Source: Thermoleophilia bacterium
GTDB taxonomy: Bacteria; Actinomycetota; Thermoleophilia; Miltoncostaeales; Miltoncostaeaceae
Assembly (NCBI GenBank): GCA_017882585.1
Contig: JADGPF010000053.1
Span: forward strand, 1 to 32,819
Direction of reading: 5' to 3'
DNA length: 32,819 bases
Shown here: one piece after another, positions 15,265-24,378 of the stretch
Layout of the letters: each line of letters begins with the position of its first letter
Position numbering within the stretch: position 1 is the stretch's first letter
Translations under genes and position numbers: made by a program
The notes under the pieces: model-generated
What the model was told of the DNA's origin: nothing
Databases searched by the model: none
The model's input: the letters and a program-made list of their open reading frames with translations, nothing else

Positions 15265-15939
15265 TCACGGGTTGCCGACGACGACGATCAGCTGGGCGGT
15301 CGGTGCGGCGGCCTGGAGCGCCGCCGAGGCGGGCGCCGGTGCGATGTCGGTGATCCCCAGATCCAGGCCGAGGCGCACCGCGATCCCCTGGTCGCCGTTG
15401 CGGTAGTAGATGATCTGCGGCACCGCAGGCGGGGTCGTGGCCGTCGACGTCGTCGGGGGCGGTACGGCGGTCGTGGTGTGCGTGGCCGAGCCGACCGTCG
15501 TGGTCGCAGTCGCCTGCGGCACCGTGGACGGAAGTGCCTGGGTCGGTACCAGGCTCGGCGGCAGCGTGACGTTGCCGGTCAGCGGGGTCGGGTACCCCTG
15601 CTGGACGATGCTGACGGCGATCTGGACCGCGACGCCCGAGGTCGTCCCGGCGTTGAGCACCGCGACCTTGATCTGCGAGCGCGGCGGCAACGGGACCGCC
15701 GGGGTCGTGCCGGTCGTCGTCGGGGCCGTGGTGACGGTCGCCGGCGCAGCCGTCGTCGGAAGGACGATCACGTTGCGGGTGCGCATGTTCGCCGGCACCG
15801 ACGGCGTGACCGTCTGGGGGTCCGAGCTCGAGCGGTGTTGCCAGCCGATCCAGAAGCCCACCAAAAGGCAGACGATCGCCAGTGCCGTGGTGGTGAGCTG
15901 GCCGGTCGTCGGGCGCCACGACATATCGGGTCGCTTCAT
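15265..15939 (-). CDS. LytR_C-domain envelope protein with Thr/Pro-rich linkers
   Basis: The protein has 224 residues. One transmembrane segment (about 16-33) follows a basic head, then a Thr/Ala/Pro-rich linker (about 40-88). The LytR_C domain begins at 89 with IKVAVLNAGTTSGVAVQIA and ends with IIYYRNGDQGIAVRLG and a final LIVVVGNP strand. Between its halves (about 125-174) there is an unusual Thr/Pro/Ala-rich insert. Stand-alone LytR_C proteins in actinobacteria are anchored and face the wall; their role is poorly known. The end lies next to or overlaps the start of the fusion gene, suggesting one transcript, though a functional link is not obvious. ATG 15924 is an alternative start. Confidence 0.75.
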   Translation of the reverse strand: MKRPDMSWRPTTGQLTTTALAIVCLLVGFWIGWQHRSSSDPQTVTPSVPANMRTRNVIVLPTTAAPATVTTAPTTTGTTPAVPLPPRSQIKVAVLNAGTTSGVAVQIAVSIVQQGYPTPLTGNVTLPPSLVPTQALPSTVPQATATTTVGSATHTTTAVPPPTTSTATTPPAVPQIIYYRNGDQGIAVRLGLDLGITDIAPAPASAALQAAAPTAQLIVVVGNP

Positions 15940-16187
15940 CGCGACGGGTCCCGGAACGCGAGCATCTCCGCTGATGCTACCGGGCGGTCCGGGGGGTCGA
16001 TCGCGACGGAGGGGTCCCCGCTATGCAACGCTCGGATTCGTGGTAACCTGCGCGCGGTCGCTGTCGTGAGGCGGTCGCTCCGTGCTGAACCGACCTGAGC
16101 GCCCGTCGCCACGCGACCCATGTAGTCGCCTTCGCTTGGCCACATTGCTTCGCCGCATGTGCACTCGGCGGCAAGCCCTGCCATTGG
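15940..16187. promoter_or_regulatory. Divergent intergenic region of LytR_C and helicase genes
   Basis: The 248 bases hold candidate -10 boxes: TAACCT at 16044-16049 in the plus direction and TAGCAT near 15980-15975 in the minus direction. Neither has a convincing -35 element. I see no hairpin or RNA gene. Confidence 0.3.
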
Positions 16188-18728
16188 ATGCCAGTCAGCC
16201 TGCGTCCCACCTCGAACACGAGCGCCCCGCCCTTGCCTGCCGAGGCCCTGGCCGCTGCCCTTGAAGATCCTGCGGCCGTTTGGCCCGACGTCGAACTGCG
16301 CCCGCATCAGATCGAAGCGCTCGACGACCTGGCCTCGCGCCTCGCGCACGGGGTGCGCCGGACCTGGGTCGATGCGCCGACCGGATCGGGCAAGACGGTC
16401 ATGTTCTGCGCGTTGGCTGCCGCGCTTGACGGTTCGGCCTGCGTCCTGGTCCCACGGCGCAATCTCGCCGAGCAGACCATCGCCGGCTTCGCGCGCCACT
16501 TCCCCTCGGTGAAGGTGCACGAGGAGGGGCCGGATGCCATCGGGCAACCCGGAGTGGCGATCTGCACGTACCAGGCGGCGCTGCGCCATGCGGACCGCAT
16601 CCAATGGGAAGACCTGGACCTGTTGGTCTGCGATGAGGCCCATACGGCCCTCGGGGCCCAGACGCGGCTGATGCTGGATCGCGCGACCAGCGCGCTCATC
16701 GTCGGCTTCACCGCAACCGGCTCGACGACCACGGGGCACGTCGAGCAGATCTTCGGCCCGGTCGCCACCACGCTTGACCGCGCCTCGGCGATCGAGCGGG
16801 GGATCCTGTGTCCGCTGCGCTCCCTGCGGGTTGAGCGCGCGGTGGATCTTTCCGACGTTGCCCGGGTACGCGGGGACTTCGATCAGGGCAGCCTGGGTCG
16901 TGCCCTCGACCGCGCGTTGTGGCACCACGCCTGCGCCGAGGTATGGACCGAGCACTTCCAGCCGCTCGGGCTTGCCGGGGTCGCCTACACCGCGACGGTT
17001 GCCCAGGCGCACAATCTCGCCGACGAGCTCGCCGCGCGTGGGGTCAAAGCGGCCGCCGTGTCGGGCCAGACGCCGGGGCGCGAGCTGCAGATGATCCTGA
17101 AGAAGTTCGGCGAGGGCTACATCGACGTGCTGTGCAACGCGGATCTACTGACCGAGGGCTGGGACGAGACGCGCGCATCGGTCGTGATGCATCTGGCGCC
17201 GACCACCTCGGAGCGGGTCTTCGTCCAGCGCCTGGGCCGCGTCATGCGTCCGGCCCCGGACAAGGAAGCCGTGTCGGTGGAGTTCCTGCCAAAGGGCGAT
17301 CTGATGGGGGTCAAGACCAGCCACGATGTCTTCGGCGTGGGCTGGTACAAGCCGCTTGGCCGCGTTGCGGGTCCGCCGGACGCGGGCGACGAACGGGGCA
17401 AGCTCGCCCAGGCGGCGCGCCTGCTCGACGACCAGGCCGGTCACGTGTCCGAGCTGGTCAACCCGGGAGCCGACCCCGCGCAGATCGCGGCGGGCTTCCG
17501 CGACGGCGGTTGGCGCGAGGCCGACACGACCAAGCTGCGCGGGATCCTGATCGAGGAATGGATCGAAGCTGCGACGGCCGACGCGACCTGCATCGAGGTC
17601 GCCGAACGCGTGGCCGGCGGAATCCCTCCCGAGGGGGCCCTGGCCTGGTGGGGGCTGACGGGGGTGCTCGCCCGCAACGCGCGCGACGGCGTGGATCAGC
17701 CGATGTGGCGCGAGTGGGCGATGGTGCTTGTGGTGCAGCCGGATCTGCGCATGTGGCTCACCGACGACGCGCCGCGCAAGGTGCTCGACAACCTGCGCAT
17801 GACCGCCCGCGAGCGTCTGCGGGCCCTGTGGTACCACGCCGACCACGCCGGCAAGTGGGACCGGATCACCGCGCTGGAGCAGCTCGGCCGCTCCGGGGAT
17901 CGCCGCCGGCGCTGGTCCGCGCTCGATGAGGCGTCATCGTGGGCACCGGCATGGGCATGGGACGTGTCGCGGGGCCTGGCCGAGGCCCATCGCCCCGGGC
18001 GCAACCAGGAGGCCGCGCGCATCGCCGGCTGGGAGGCCCGGCACCTGATTTCGGCCGGCGGGGAGATCAACCTCATCGCGGGGTGGCTCCGGGCGGCCGG
18101 CGGGCCACCGCCCGACCCGATCGCCCCCGACGCCGATTCGGCGGCCACGCTGCGCCTCGGCCAGATCGCCCGTCTGACGGTCGTGCTCGGGCCCGGCGAT
18201 GTCCCGACGCGGCCCGAGCACGTTCGGCTGGCCGCCCGCGCGGCCGCCGCCGCCGGCGGATGGGCGCATCTGCGCGGGCTGCTGGACTCCCTGGATTTCA
18301 CGACACCCGATGCCCGCCGCGCGCTGCGGGCCGCCGTCGGCGCGACCCAGCCCAAGGCGTTGTTGTCCCGGCGTGGCTGGAACGCGTTGCGTACGCGGTT
18401 CCCACGGCTGCCGTCTGCCGAAGATATCGGCCTGGGCGAGGTGCAACGCCGACGCGAGGGCGCAGCGGACGACGGTGCCAAACCGCGTCGTCGCCGTCGG
18501 CGCCGCCTGCATGCGCCTGCCGCCGACAGCGCAGCCGGCGCGACAAGCGCGTCCGCGGAGAGCGCATCTTCAAATGGCGCGGCACCCGCAGACGCCCCAG
18601 CCGACGGAGCTGCGGCAAGCGGCAACCGCCGCCGCCGCCGCCGTCGTCGCCGCCCATCCCGCAGCGGAGCGGGCGCGGGCGGATCCGCGGCGGGCGACGG
18701 CGCCGCCCCGCCACCCTCCGGAGACTGA
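16188..18728 (+). CDS. SF2 DEAH-box helicase with large C-terminal domain and Arg-rich tail
   Basis: The protein has 846 residues. The helicase core is at about 35-370: Q-like RPHQ, Walker A APTGSGKT (63-70), DEAH (149-152), motif III TAT (175-177), then the second RecA domain with TEGWDE and motif VI QRLGRVMR (347-354). The layout resembles RadD/UvrB-like and restriction-type SF2 helicases that translocate on nucleic acid. Residues about 400-745 are helical, Trp-rich and unrecognised. The tail (about 745-846) is low complexity, with two Arg blocks (about 765, and nine Arg at 814-822) that should bind nucleic acid. No nuclease or methylase genes lie next to it, so a defence role is not supported. 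The substrate is unknown. Confidence 0.85.
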   Translation: MPVSLRPTSNTSAPPLPAEALAAALEDPAAVWPDVELRPHQIEALDDLASRLAHGVRRTWVDAPTGSGKTVMFCALAAALDGSACVLVPRRNLAEQTIAGFARHFPSVKVHEEGPDAIGQPGVAICTYQAALRHADRIQWEDLDLLVCDEAHTALGAQTRLMLDRATSALIVGFTATGSTTTGHVEQIFGPVATTLDRASAIERGILCPLRSLRVERAVDLSDVARVRGDFDQGSLGRALDRALWHHACAEVWTEHFQPLGLAGVAYTATVAQAHNLADELAARGVKAAAVSGQTPGRELQMILKKFGEGYIDVLCNADLLTEGWDETRASVVMHLAPTTSERVFVQRLGRVMRPAPDKEAVSVEFLPKGDLMGVKTSHDVFGVGWYKPLGRVAGPPDAGDERGKLAQAARLLDDQAGHVSELVNPGADPAQIAAGFRDGGWREADTTKLRGILIEEWIEAATADATCIEVAERVAGGIPPEGALAWWGLTGVLARNARDGVDQPMWREWAMVLVVQPDLRMWLTDDAPRKVLDNLRMTARERLRALWYHADHAGKWDRITALEQLGRSGDRRRRWSALDEASSWAPAWAWDVSRGLAEAHRPGRNQEAARIAGWEARHLISAGGEINLIAGWLRAAGGPPPDPIAPDADSAATLRLGQIARLTVVLGPGDVPTRPEHVRLAARAAAAAGGWAHLRGLLDSLDFTTPDARRALRAAVGATQPKALLSRRGWNALRTRFPRLPSAEDIGLGEVQRRREGAADDGAKPRRRRRRRLHAPAADSAAGATSASAESASSNGAAPADAPADGAAASGNRRRRRRRRRPSRSGAGAGGSAAGDGAAPPPSGD

Positions 18729-18767
18729 TCCGCACTGCGCCGTGCGCGATTCGGTCGGAGCTGCGCC

Positions 18768-18773
18768 TATGCT
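18768..18773 (+). promoter_or_regulatory. -10 box for leaderless transcript of the small gene at 18780
   Basis: TATGCT at 18768-18773 is followed by six bases and ATG 18780, with no Shine-Dalgarno. This gives the small gene its own leaderless start just downstream of the helicase. Confidence 0.55.
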
Positions 18774-18779
18774 TGGGGC

Positions 18780-19019
18780 ATGAGCGAGCCCGTTGGATCC
18801 GAAGCGGTCGCGGACGCCCTCTGGGACCGGGTGCGACGATTGGCGCGGACGGTCGAAGGCCTTGCCGACGCCGAGGCGATGGGCGAGCTGGATGTCGATG
18901 GCCAGGCACGATTGGACCGTGCCCGGGTGCGGCTGCGTCGAGCCGTTGACCGCGCGCAGATGGCCGATGCGCTCGCCGATCAGATGGCCGAGCTGCGGCC
19001 GCCCGGCGCCGGCGCCTAG
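18780..19019 (+). CDS. Small helical hypothetical protein
   Basis: The product has 79 residues, strongly helical by composition (Ala, Arg, Glu, Asp, Leu), with an amphipathic stretch from about 8 to 68 that could form a helical hairpin or coiled coil. No family is recognised. It lies 51 bases after the helicase stop with its own -10 box, and its TAG overlaps the convergent TAG of glcF by sharing CTAG at 19016-19019. It could be a helicase partner, but nothing in the sequence proves this. Confidence 0.65.
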   Translation: MSEPVGSEAVADALWDRVRRLARTVEGLADAEAMGELDVDGQARLDRARVRLRRAVDRAQMADALADQMAELRPPGAGA

Positions 19020-20248
19020 CGGATCAGCTGGGCCGGGTGGACGACGCGGATCGGCGAGGCGATCTCGCGCAGCCCCGCCGCGATCTGGATCGCGCAGCCC
19101 GGGTTGGCGACGGCGACGCTGCTTGCACCGGTCGCGCTGATCGCCTCGGCCTTGTCGCGCCGCAGCTGTGCGGAGAGCTCCGGCTCGAGTACCGAGTACA
19201 GGCCCGCGGCGCCGCAGCAGTGCCCGCCACCCGGGATCTCCACGGGAGTCGCGCCGGTCGAGGACACGATCCGCCGCAGGTCAGGACCGAGCGCCTGCCC
19301 GTTGACGTGGTGGCAGGCGTCGTGACAGGCGATCGTGCCGAGATCGCGCACGCGGGTTACCAGCGGCATCTCGAGCAAGTCACGCACGCGGGCGGCGGCT
19401 GCCTCGGCGCGAGCCGCCCAGCGCGGTTCGTCGGCGAGCAGGTGTCCCCAGGTCTTCATGTGGTTGCTGCAGCCGGCGGAGTTGACGACGATCACCTCGG
19501 CGTCCTCACACTCCGCGATCCGCTCGCGGGCCATCCGACGCGCGGCCTCCGGATAGCCGTAGTGCATGGCGAGCGCCCCGCAGCAGCCACCCGGCCTGAA
19601 CCGCACCGCCCGATAGCCGGAGCCTGCGACGGCCCGCATCGTGTCGCGCTGGACGTCGCGGAAGGCCACGTCCATCACGCACCCGCACAGCAGCGCCGCG
19701 GTCGGTCCCGTGCCCATCGCCTGCGGCAGCGGGCGTGCGAGCTGCCGTAGCGAGATCCGCGGGCTGACCACCCGAGCGGCGGCCGGAGCGAGTCGATCCA
19801 GCCGCAGGGCCTGCGCGAGACCCAGGCCCGTGCCGGCGGCGTAGACCGCCCACGGACGCGGCAAGACGTACTTGAGCCCGAGCGCGCGCGGGCCGCGTGC
19901 GCGGATCGGGCGCACCTGCTCGACCTGCGCGCGCGCGGCCTCGATCATGCGTCCGAACGGCACACCGCTCGGGCAGGCGGTCTCGCATGCCCGGCAGGCC
20001 AGGCATTCGTCCATCATCGTCCGGAACGTGGCATCGACGGTGGCCTGCCCTTCCTGGACCGCCCGCATCGCGGCGATGCGCCCGCGGGGCGATGCGGTCT
20101 CGCGCCCGGTCAGGCGAAAGGTCGGGCAGTGCGGCAGGCACAACCCGCACGACACGCATGAGACGATGTCCTCGGCCGCCGGTGCCGCGATGCCTGGCAG
20201 CCAATTGGCCGGCCGGATCGGCGGTGGGCGCAGCTCGTCCTCGCTCAC
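19016..20248 (-). CDS. glcF: Glycolate oxidase iron-sulfur subunit GlcF
   Basis: The 410-residue protein has two 4Fe-4S motifs near the N-terminus, [12 protein letters not shown] and [12 protein letters not shown]. Two CCG domains follow: LLCGC with [12 protein letters not shown], then CHDACHH with GGHCCGAAG. This is the GlcF layout; the subunit passes electrons from the flavin subunits of glycolate oxidase to the membrane quinone pool. The GTG start at 20248 overlaps the glcE stop as GTGA, indicating coupling. It is the last gene of a four-gene minus-strand operon. LldE-type lactate dehydrogenase subunits are related, but the GlcD-GlcE-GlcF order favours glycolate. Confidence 0.9.
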   Translation of the reverse strand: MSEDELRPPPIRPANWLPGIAAPAAEDIVSCVSCGLCLPHCPTFRLTGRETASPRGRIAAMRAVQEGQATVDATFRTMMDECLACRACETACPSGVPFGRMIEAARAQVEQVRPIRARGPRALGLKYVLPRPWAVYAAGTGLGLAQALRLDRLAPAAARVVSPRISLRQLARPLPQAMGTGPTAALLCGCVMDVAFRDVQRDTMRAVAGSGYRAVRFRPGGCCGALAMHYGYPEAARRMARERIAECEDAEVIVVNSAGCSNHMKTWGHLLADEPRWAARAEAAAARVRDLLEMPLVTRVRDLGTIACHDACHHVNGQALGPDLRRIVSSTGATPVEIPGGGHCCGAAGLYSVLEPELSAQLRRDKAEAISATGASSVAVANPGCAIQIAAGLREIASPIRVVHPAQLIR

Positions 20249-21309
20249 AGGGCACCTGCCGGATCGCCGATGAATTGCCCGCGGTTGAGAATGCCGGCGG
20301 GGTCGAACGCCGTCTTGAGTCGGCGCATGACGGCAAGGCTCGTGGGGGCCGGGCCCCACGGGTCCGCACGCAGATCGTCGGGCGCGTCGAGGACGACCGT
20401 GTGGCCGCCGGCGGCGATCGCGCGCGCCCGCACCTCCTCGAGCTCGGTTAGGTCGCCGACCGCGACGGCGCAGGTTCCAACGCCCAGGTGCGCCTGGAAC
20501 CAGACGCCGCGCGCGGCCAGGTCGCTCGCGAACCGGGGTAGCAGGGCCGGCGGTACGCCGGCCTCGGCGACCGCGGGTGCGCCGAACACCGGCGGTGCAT
20601 CCGACCGGTGCATTCCGGACGGAGCCACCAGATCCTCCGACGGCCCGATCAGCTCGACATCCAACCGGTCCGGGCTGAGCAGGACCGCGCCGGGCTGATG
20701 GACGCTGCGGCGCACCCGTTCCCCCAGCGCGGCCAGCTGATCAACCGGTCCCTGCGCGGTGAACCAGCCGCTCGACGACGGCAGCGGCCAGAGCTTGAGC
20801 GTGACCTCGACGATGACCCCCAACGTGCCGTGCGCACCGACGGCGAGTCGCGGGATGTCGTAGCCGGCGACGCCCTTGACCGTCTTGCCGCCGGCCTGCA
20901 CCAGCCGTCCGTCTCCGGTGGCGAGCACGACCTGCAGTAACGAGTCACGGATCGCGCCGTAGCGCAGCCGCCGGTGACCACTGGCGGCCCGTGAGAGCAG
21001 GCCGCCGACCGTGGCGCCCGGAATGTCGGGCGCCTGAATCCAAGTCTGACCGTGCGCGGCGAGCGCCTCCTGGAGTGTTCGGACTGGGACGCCGGCCTCG
21101 ACCGTCACCACCAGATCAGCCGGTTCGTGGGCAATGACGCGGCTGAAGTCGTCCGTGCTCAGGACGGTGTCCGGCGCGGGTGTAACCCGGCCACAGCGAC
21201 CGCCGGTACCGCCGCCGACGATGCGCACCTGCCGCCCTTCGCGGCTTGCGGTTCGCAGCATCGCGCACAGCGCCGTGCGGTTATCGGGTGTGTCCGGCGC
21301 TAGATCCAC
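20245..21309 (-). CDS. glcE: Glycolate oxidase FAD-binding subunit GlcE
   Basis: From GTG 21309, overlapping the glcD stop by 10 bp, this gives 354 residues, the usual GlcE length. The FAD_binding_4 fold is clear: [14 protein letters not shown] replaces the longer PGSGT loop, with [38 protein letters not shown] and the [24 protein letters not shown] segment typical of GlcE. The C-terminus ends with [12 protein letters not shown]. It pairs with GlcD to oxidise glycolate to glyoxylate. The GTG start is inferred from coupling; an outer ATG in the same frame lies inside glcD. Confidence 0.88.
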   Translation of the reverse strand: MDLAPDTPDNRTALCAMLRTASREGRQVRIVGGGTGGRCGRVTPAPDTVLSTDDFSRVIAHEPADLVVTVEAGVPVRTLQEALAAHGQTWIQAPDIPGATVGGLLSRAASGHRRLRYGAIRDSLLQVVLATGDGRLVQAGGKTVKGVAGYDIPRLAVGAHGTLGVIVEVTLKLWPLPSSSGWFTAQGPVDQLAALGERVRRSVHQPGAVLLSPDRLDVELIGPSEDLVAPSGMHRSDAPPVFGAPAVAEAGVPPALLPRFASDLAARGVWFQAHLGVGTCAVAVGDLTELEEVRARAIAAGGHTVVLDAPDDLRADPWGPAPTSLAVMRRLKTAFDPAGILNRGQFIGDPAGAL

Positions 21310-22745
21310 GTTCCCTCGGGCAGCGCATCGTGGGGGAAGCTCAGGTCGCCGCACTTGCTGCCGGCGGGCAGGACCTTGCGCGGGTTCATGCGGCCCTCGG
21401 GGTCGAACGCTTCACGGCTGCGGGCCTGGGCATCGAGATCGGCGGGGCTGAATTGCAGCGGCATGAAGTCCCGTTTTTCCATCCCGATCCCGTGCTCACC
21501 GGAGAGCGTCCCGCCGACGCGCATGCAGACCTCGATGATCTCGCGGCCGGCCTGCAGGACCCGCGTCACCTGCGCGTCGTCGCGCCGGTCGAATGAGATC
21601 AGCGGGTGCAGGTTGCCGTCACCGGCGTGGAAGACGTTCATGATCACCAGGTCGTTGCGTGCGGCGATCTCCTCGATGGCGGCCAAGACCTCGACGAGGC
21701 GCGTGCGTGGCACGACACAATCGTGCAGGTAGTAGTTCGGTGCGATGCGCGCACATGCGCCGAACGCGTTCTTGCGTGCCTTCCAGAACAGCGCCCGCTC
21801 GGCCTCGTCGGCGGCGACGCGGATATGGCTTGCACCCGACTCCCGGCAGATGCGCTCGACGACGGCGGTATCGGCGGCGACCTGGGCGGCGGTGCCATCG
21901 AGCTCGACGAGCAGCACGGCCGCGGCGTCGACCGGCAGGCCCGCATGGACGAATGCCTCCACCGCCCGGGTCATGGTCCGGTCCATCATCTCCATGGCCG
22001 CCGGGATCACCCCCTTGGCGATGATGTCCCGCACGGCTGCCCCAGCCGCGGTCAACGCGGTGAAGTCGATCAGGAGGGTGCGGACGACCGGTGGATTTCG
22101 CGTCAGACGCACGCAGACCTTGGTGACGATGCCGAGGGTGCCTTCTCCGCCGACGATGAAGCCGCGCAGGTCGTAACCCGGCGGATCCGGCGCCGGGCCG
22201 CCGATCTCGAGGACCTCTCCGTCGGGCAGAACGATCTCGACCCCGAGGATATGTTGGGCGGTCACCCCGGAGGCAAGGCAGTGGGGGCCGCCGGCGTTCG
22301 TGCCGACGTTGCCGCCGATCGAGCAGGCCGCCTGGCTGGACGGGTCGGGCGCGTAGTGCAGGCCAAGGTGCGCGACGGCCGCGGTCAGGTCGAGGTTCAA
22401 GACGCCGGGCTCGACCCATGCGGACGGCGTGTCGGGGTCGACCGACAGCACGCGGCCCATGCGCGCGACGGAGATGACCACGGATCCGTCGAGGGGAATC
22501 GCCGATCCCGCCAGGCTCGTCCCGGACCCGCGCGGGACGATGGGCAATCCCCGCTCGGCGGCGAGGCGCACGCATGCGGCCACCTCGGCGGTCGTTTCAC
22601 ACAACACCGCCAGGCCGCACTCGCCTTGGTTCATCGACCCGTCTTTGGCGTACACCAGACGCTCAAGCGGCTCGCTGAGCACGCGATCCGACCCGACGAT
22701 CGCCCGGAACTGATCCACGGCGGATGGGGTGATCACGGTGCCCAT
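21300..22745 (-). CDS. glcD: Glycolate oxidase catalytic flavin subunit GlcD
   Basis: The 481-residue protein belongs to the FAD_binding_4 / FAD-oxidase_C family. The FAD loop [11 protein letters not shown] and [12 protein letters not shown] lie in the first half, followed by [16 protein letters not shown]. The C-terminal substrate domain has [14 protein letters not shown] and [15 protein letters not shown], the His-rich motifs of glycolate and D-lactate dehydrogenases. It oxidises 2-hydroxy acids, here probably glycolate given glcE and glcF. The start ATG 22745 lies 11 bp after the flavoprotein gene. D-lactate as substrate cannot be excluded from sequence alone. Confidence 0.9.
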   Translation of the reverse strand: MGTVITPSAVDQFRAIVGSDRVLSEPLERLVYAKDGSMNQGECGLAVLCETTAEVAACVRLAAERGLPIVPRGSGTSLAGSAIPLDGSVVISVARMGRVLSVDPDTPSAWVEPGVLNLDLTAAVAHLGLHYAPDPSSQAACSIGGNVGTNAGGPHCLASGVTAQHILGVEIVLPDGEVLEIGGPAPDPPGYDLRGFIVGGEGTLGIVTKVCVRLTRNPPVVRTLLIDFTALTAAGAAVRDIIAKGVIPAAMEMMDRTMTRAVEAFVHAGLPVDAAAVLLVELDGTAAQVAADTAVVERICRESGASHIRVAADEAERALFWKARKNAFGACARIAPNYYLHDCVVPRTRLVEVLAAIEEIAARNDLVIMNVFHAGDGNLHPLISFDRRDDAQVTRVLQAGREIIEVCMRVGGTLSGEHGIGMEKRDFMPLQFSPADLDAQARSREAFDPEGRMNPRKVLPAGSKCGDLSFPHDALPEGTWI

Positions 22746-22756
22746 GACGAGCGAGC

Positions 22757-24040
22757 CTAGCGCGCCGCCGCCAGGGCCGCCGCCGCGCAATCCTCGCCCG
22801 CGCGGATGGCATCGACGACCGCCGAGCCCTGCGCGAGCCACAGCCCCTCGACGCCTTCGAGCAGCCGCGGTGCGGCGTTGATGGCGTCCAGCTGTGCAAG
22901 GTCTGGAGCCGGGTATCCGGCGGGAACACGGACGACCTCCGCCAAGCGCGGCTGACCGGCGTCGGCGACCCATCCGAGCGGGTCCGCCAAGGCCGTTGCA
23001 CACCGGCCTGCCAGGTCGGCGTCTGAGCATCCCCAGATCGGGTCGTCGGCGGTCGGGCTGCAGTAGCACTCCATGCCGAGCACCGACCGATCCTCGGGGC
23101 ACATCGCCCGGCTCCAGTTGGGCATCTCGAAGATCCGTGCCGCCGGGACCCGCGGGTCGTCGATCTGGACCCAGGCCTCTCCGGTGACGTCCGGGCGCGC
23201 GACCTCGAAATAGACGATGCAGACCGCGCGCATCCGCAGCGGCGGGATCGCGTCGGGCGGGGGCGCCGGAACGAGCCGTCGGGCGACCGCGCCGGGGGGT
23301 GCGCTGACGATCACCTGCCGCGTCGCCACGCGGGACACGCCGCCGCCGTGTCGGAGGACCACAGCGCCCACGCGATCATCCGGAACCTCCAGTGCCACGA
23401 CGGTCGTCTCGGTGAGCAGCTGACCGCCGAGATCCGTGACCGCGCGTGCCATCACATCCATGAGTTGGCCGATCCCCCGCCGCGGGAACCAGAATCCGTC
23501 GGGTGCGGCCTGCTCGCGCATCAGTCGCAACGGACGGACCCCCGGGATCCGCTCCAGGGGCACGCCGTCGATCTTTTCCAGATACGGCCGGAGTTCGGCG
23601 TCCACAAACTGCGCCCCGAACCGTACAGCGAGCGCGTCGCGCGCCGACTCGCGCAGGCCCGGCTCCGGTGCGTCGACCGGCGGCGCACCCCGCGGGATCC
23701 CGGCGGGGCGCTGGTCGAGAAACCGGCCGGGTCGGATCGCGCCGTCGCGCCAGGAGCTCACCGGCCGCGGCACCCACACCAGGTCATCCCCCAGCAGCCC
23801 GACGAGCCACGCATGGCGGTCGGCATCGTTGACGAACGGAATGTGGCCGCCCAGGTCATACCGCAAGGCGCCGCGATGCCGGGTCACGCACAGGCCGCCG
23901 ACTTGGCTGCTCTGATCGACGACGATCACGCGCGCGCCGCGGCCTGCGGCCAGCAGCGCCGCACCAAGGCCGGCGGGGCCCGCACCGAGGACCAGCAGAT
24001 CGGCGTGGTCCTGGGGCGCGGTGACTGGTGCGGGCGGCAT
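22757..24040 (-). CDS. FAD-dependent amine-oxidase-like flavoprotein (protoporphyrinogen oxidase/UGM-like fold)
   Basis: From ATG 24040 the product has 427 residues. The N-terminal dinucleotide motif LLVLGAGPAGLGAALLAAG is followed by VIVVDQSSQVGGLC and LRYDLGGHIPFVND, the GG-doublet layout of the amine oxidase/protoporphyrinogen oxidase/UDP-galactopyranose-mutase-like group. A second nucleotide-contact segment near the end (LWLAQGSAVVDAIRAGEDCAAAAL) completes the FAD site. The substrate is unknown. It leads the glcDEF operon (11 bp gap) and diverges from the heme O synthase cluster. A heme-related role is possible, but so is sugar or carotenoid chemistry. An in-frame GTG at 24079 would add 13 residues. 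Confidence 0.75.
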   Translation of the reverse strand: MPPAPVTAPQDHADLLVLGAGPAGLGAALLAAGRGARVIVVDQSSQVGGLCVTRHRGALRYDLGGHIPFVNDADRHAWLVGLLGDDLVWVPRPVSSWRDGAIRPGRFLDQRPAGIPRGAPPVDAPEPGLRESARDALAVRFGAQFVDAELRPYLEKIDGVPLERIPGVRPLRLMREQAAPDGFWFPRRGIGQLMDVMARAVTDLGGQLLTETTVVALEVPDDRVGAVVLRHGGGVSRVATRQVIVSAPPGAVARRLVPAPPPDAIPPLRMRAVCIVYFEVARPDVTGEAWVQIDDPRVPAARIFEMPNWSRAMCPEDRSVLGMECYCSPTADDPIWGCSDADLAGRCATALADPLGWVADAGQPRLAEVVRVPAGYPAPDLAQLDAINAAPRLLEGVEGLWLAQGSAVVDAIRAGEDCAAAALAAAR

Positions 24041-24155
24041 CGCGGCATCTTCGCGCGCGGACAGACGTGATGCCAACACACGGGGATCTCACGCCGCTGG
24101 CGGCCGAGGGACGGATGGCCGCAGCGCATGGCGTCGTCGGAGGCGCGGACTGGAG

Positions 24156-24161
24156 TATCCT
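24156..24161 (+). promoter_or_regulatory. -10 box for leaderless transcript of the ctaB operon
   Basis: TATCCT at 24156-24161 is followed by seven bases and GTG 24169. There is no Shine-Dalgarno between, which favours leaderless initiation and this GTG as the start. Confidence 0.5.
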
Positions 24162-24168
24162 CGCCTCC

Positions 24169-24378
24169 GTGAACGCTCTGTACGACTCCCCGCTACGGCT
24201 CACGGCGTTCTGCCTTGCGGCGGTGATGATGATCCCTGCCGGCTGGCTGAGCCTGCGTCACATGCTCGAACTGCGCCCGACAGAGGACAGCCCGCGGGCA
24301 CGGGCGCGCGAGACGATGTGGTCGATCGCGCCGCTGATCGGCCTGATCGCCCTGTTGATCTGGGCCGGCGTGCAGTGA
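24169..24378 (+). CDS. Small two-helix membrane protein coupled to ctaB
   Basis: From GTG 24169 the product has 69 residues with two hydrophobic helices (about 10-27 and 50-67) joined by a charged loop rich in Arg and Glu. Its TGA overlaps the ctaB GTG start as GTGA. Its position ahead of heme O synthase suggests a small accessory or assembly subunit for the cytochrome oxidase, but I recognise no family. ATG 24070 in the same frame would add 33 residues that do not look like a signal or helix. The -10 box just upstream supports the shorter form. Confidence 0.6.
   Translation: MNALYDSPLRLTAFCLAAVMMIPAGWLSLRHMLELRPTEDSPRARARETMWSIAPLIGLIALLIWAGVQ

Noticed and set aside
15410-16069. Plus-strand frame opposite the LytR_C gene, Val/Gly-rich
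   Set aside because: Its repeats come from the Thr/Pro codons of the opposite strand; no ribosome binding site is present.
18480-18670. CGC/CGT triplet repeats that look like a microsatellite
   Set aside because: They are in frame and encode the Arg blocks of the helicase tail.
16188-19019. Helicase locus as a defence system
   Set aside because: No nuclease, methyltransferase or other defence partner is adjacent, so only the helicase assignment is kept.
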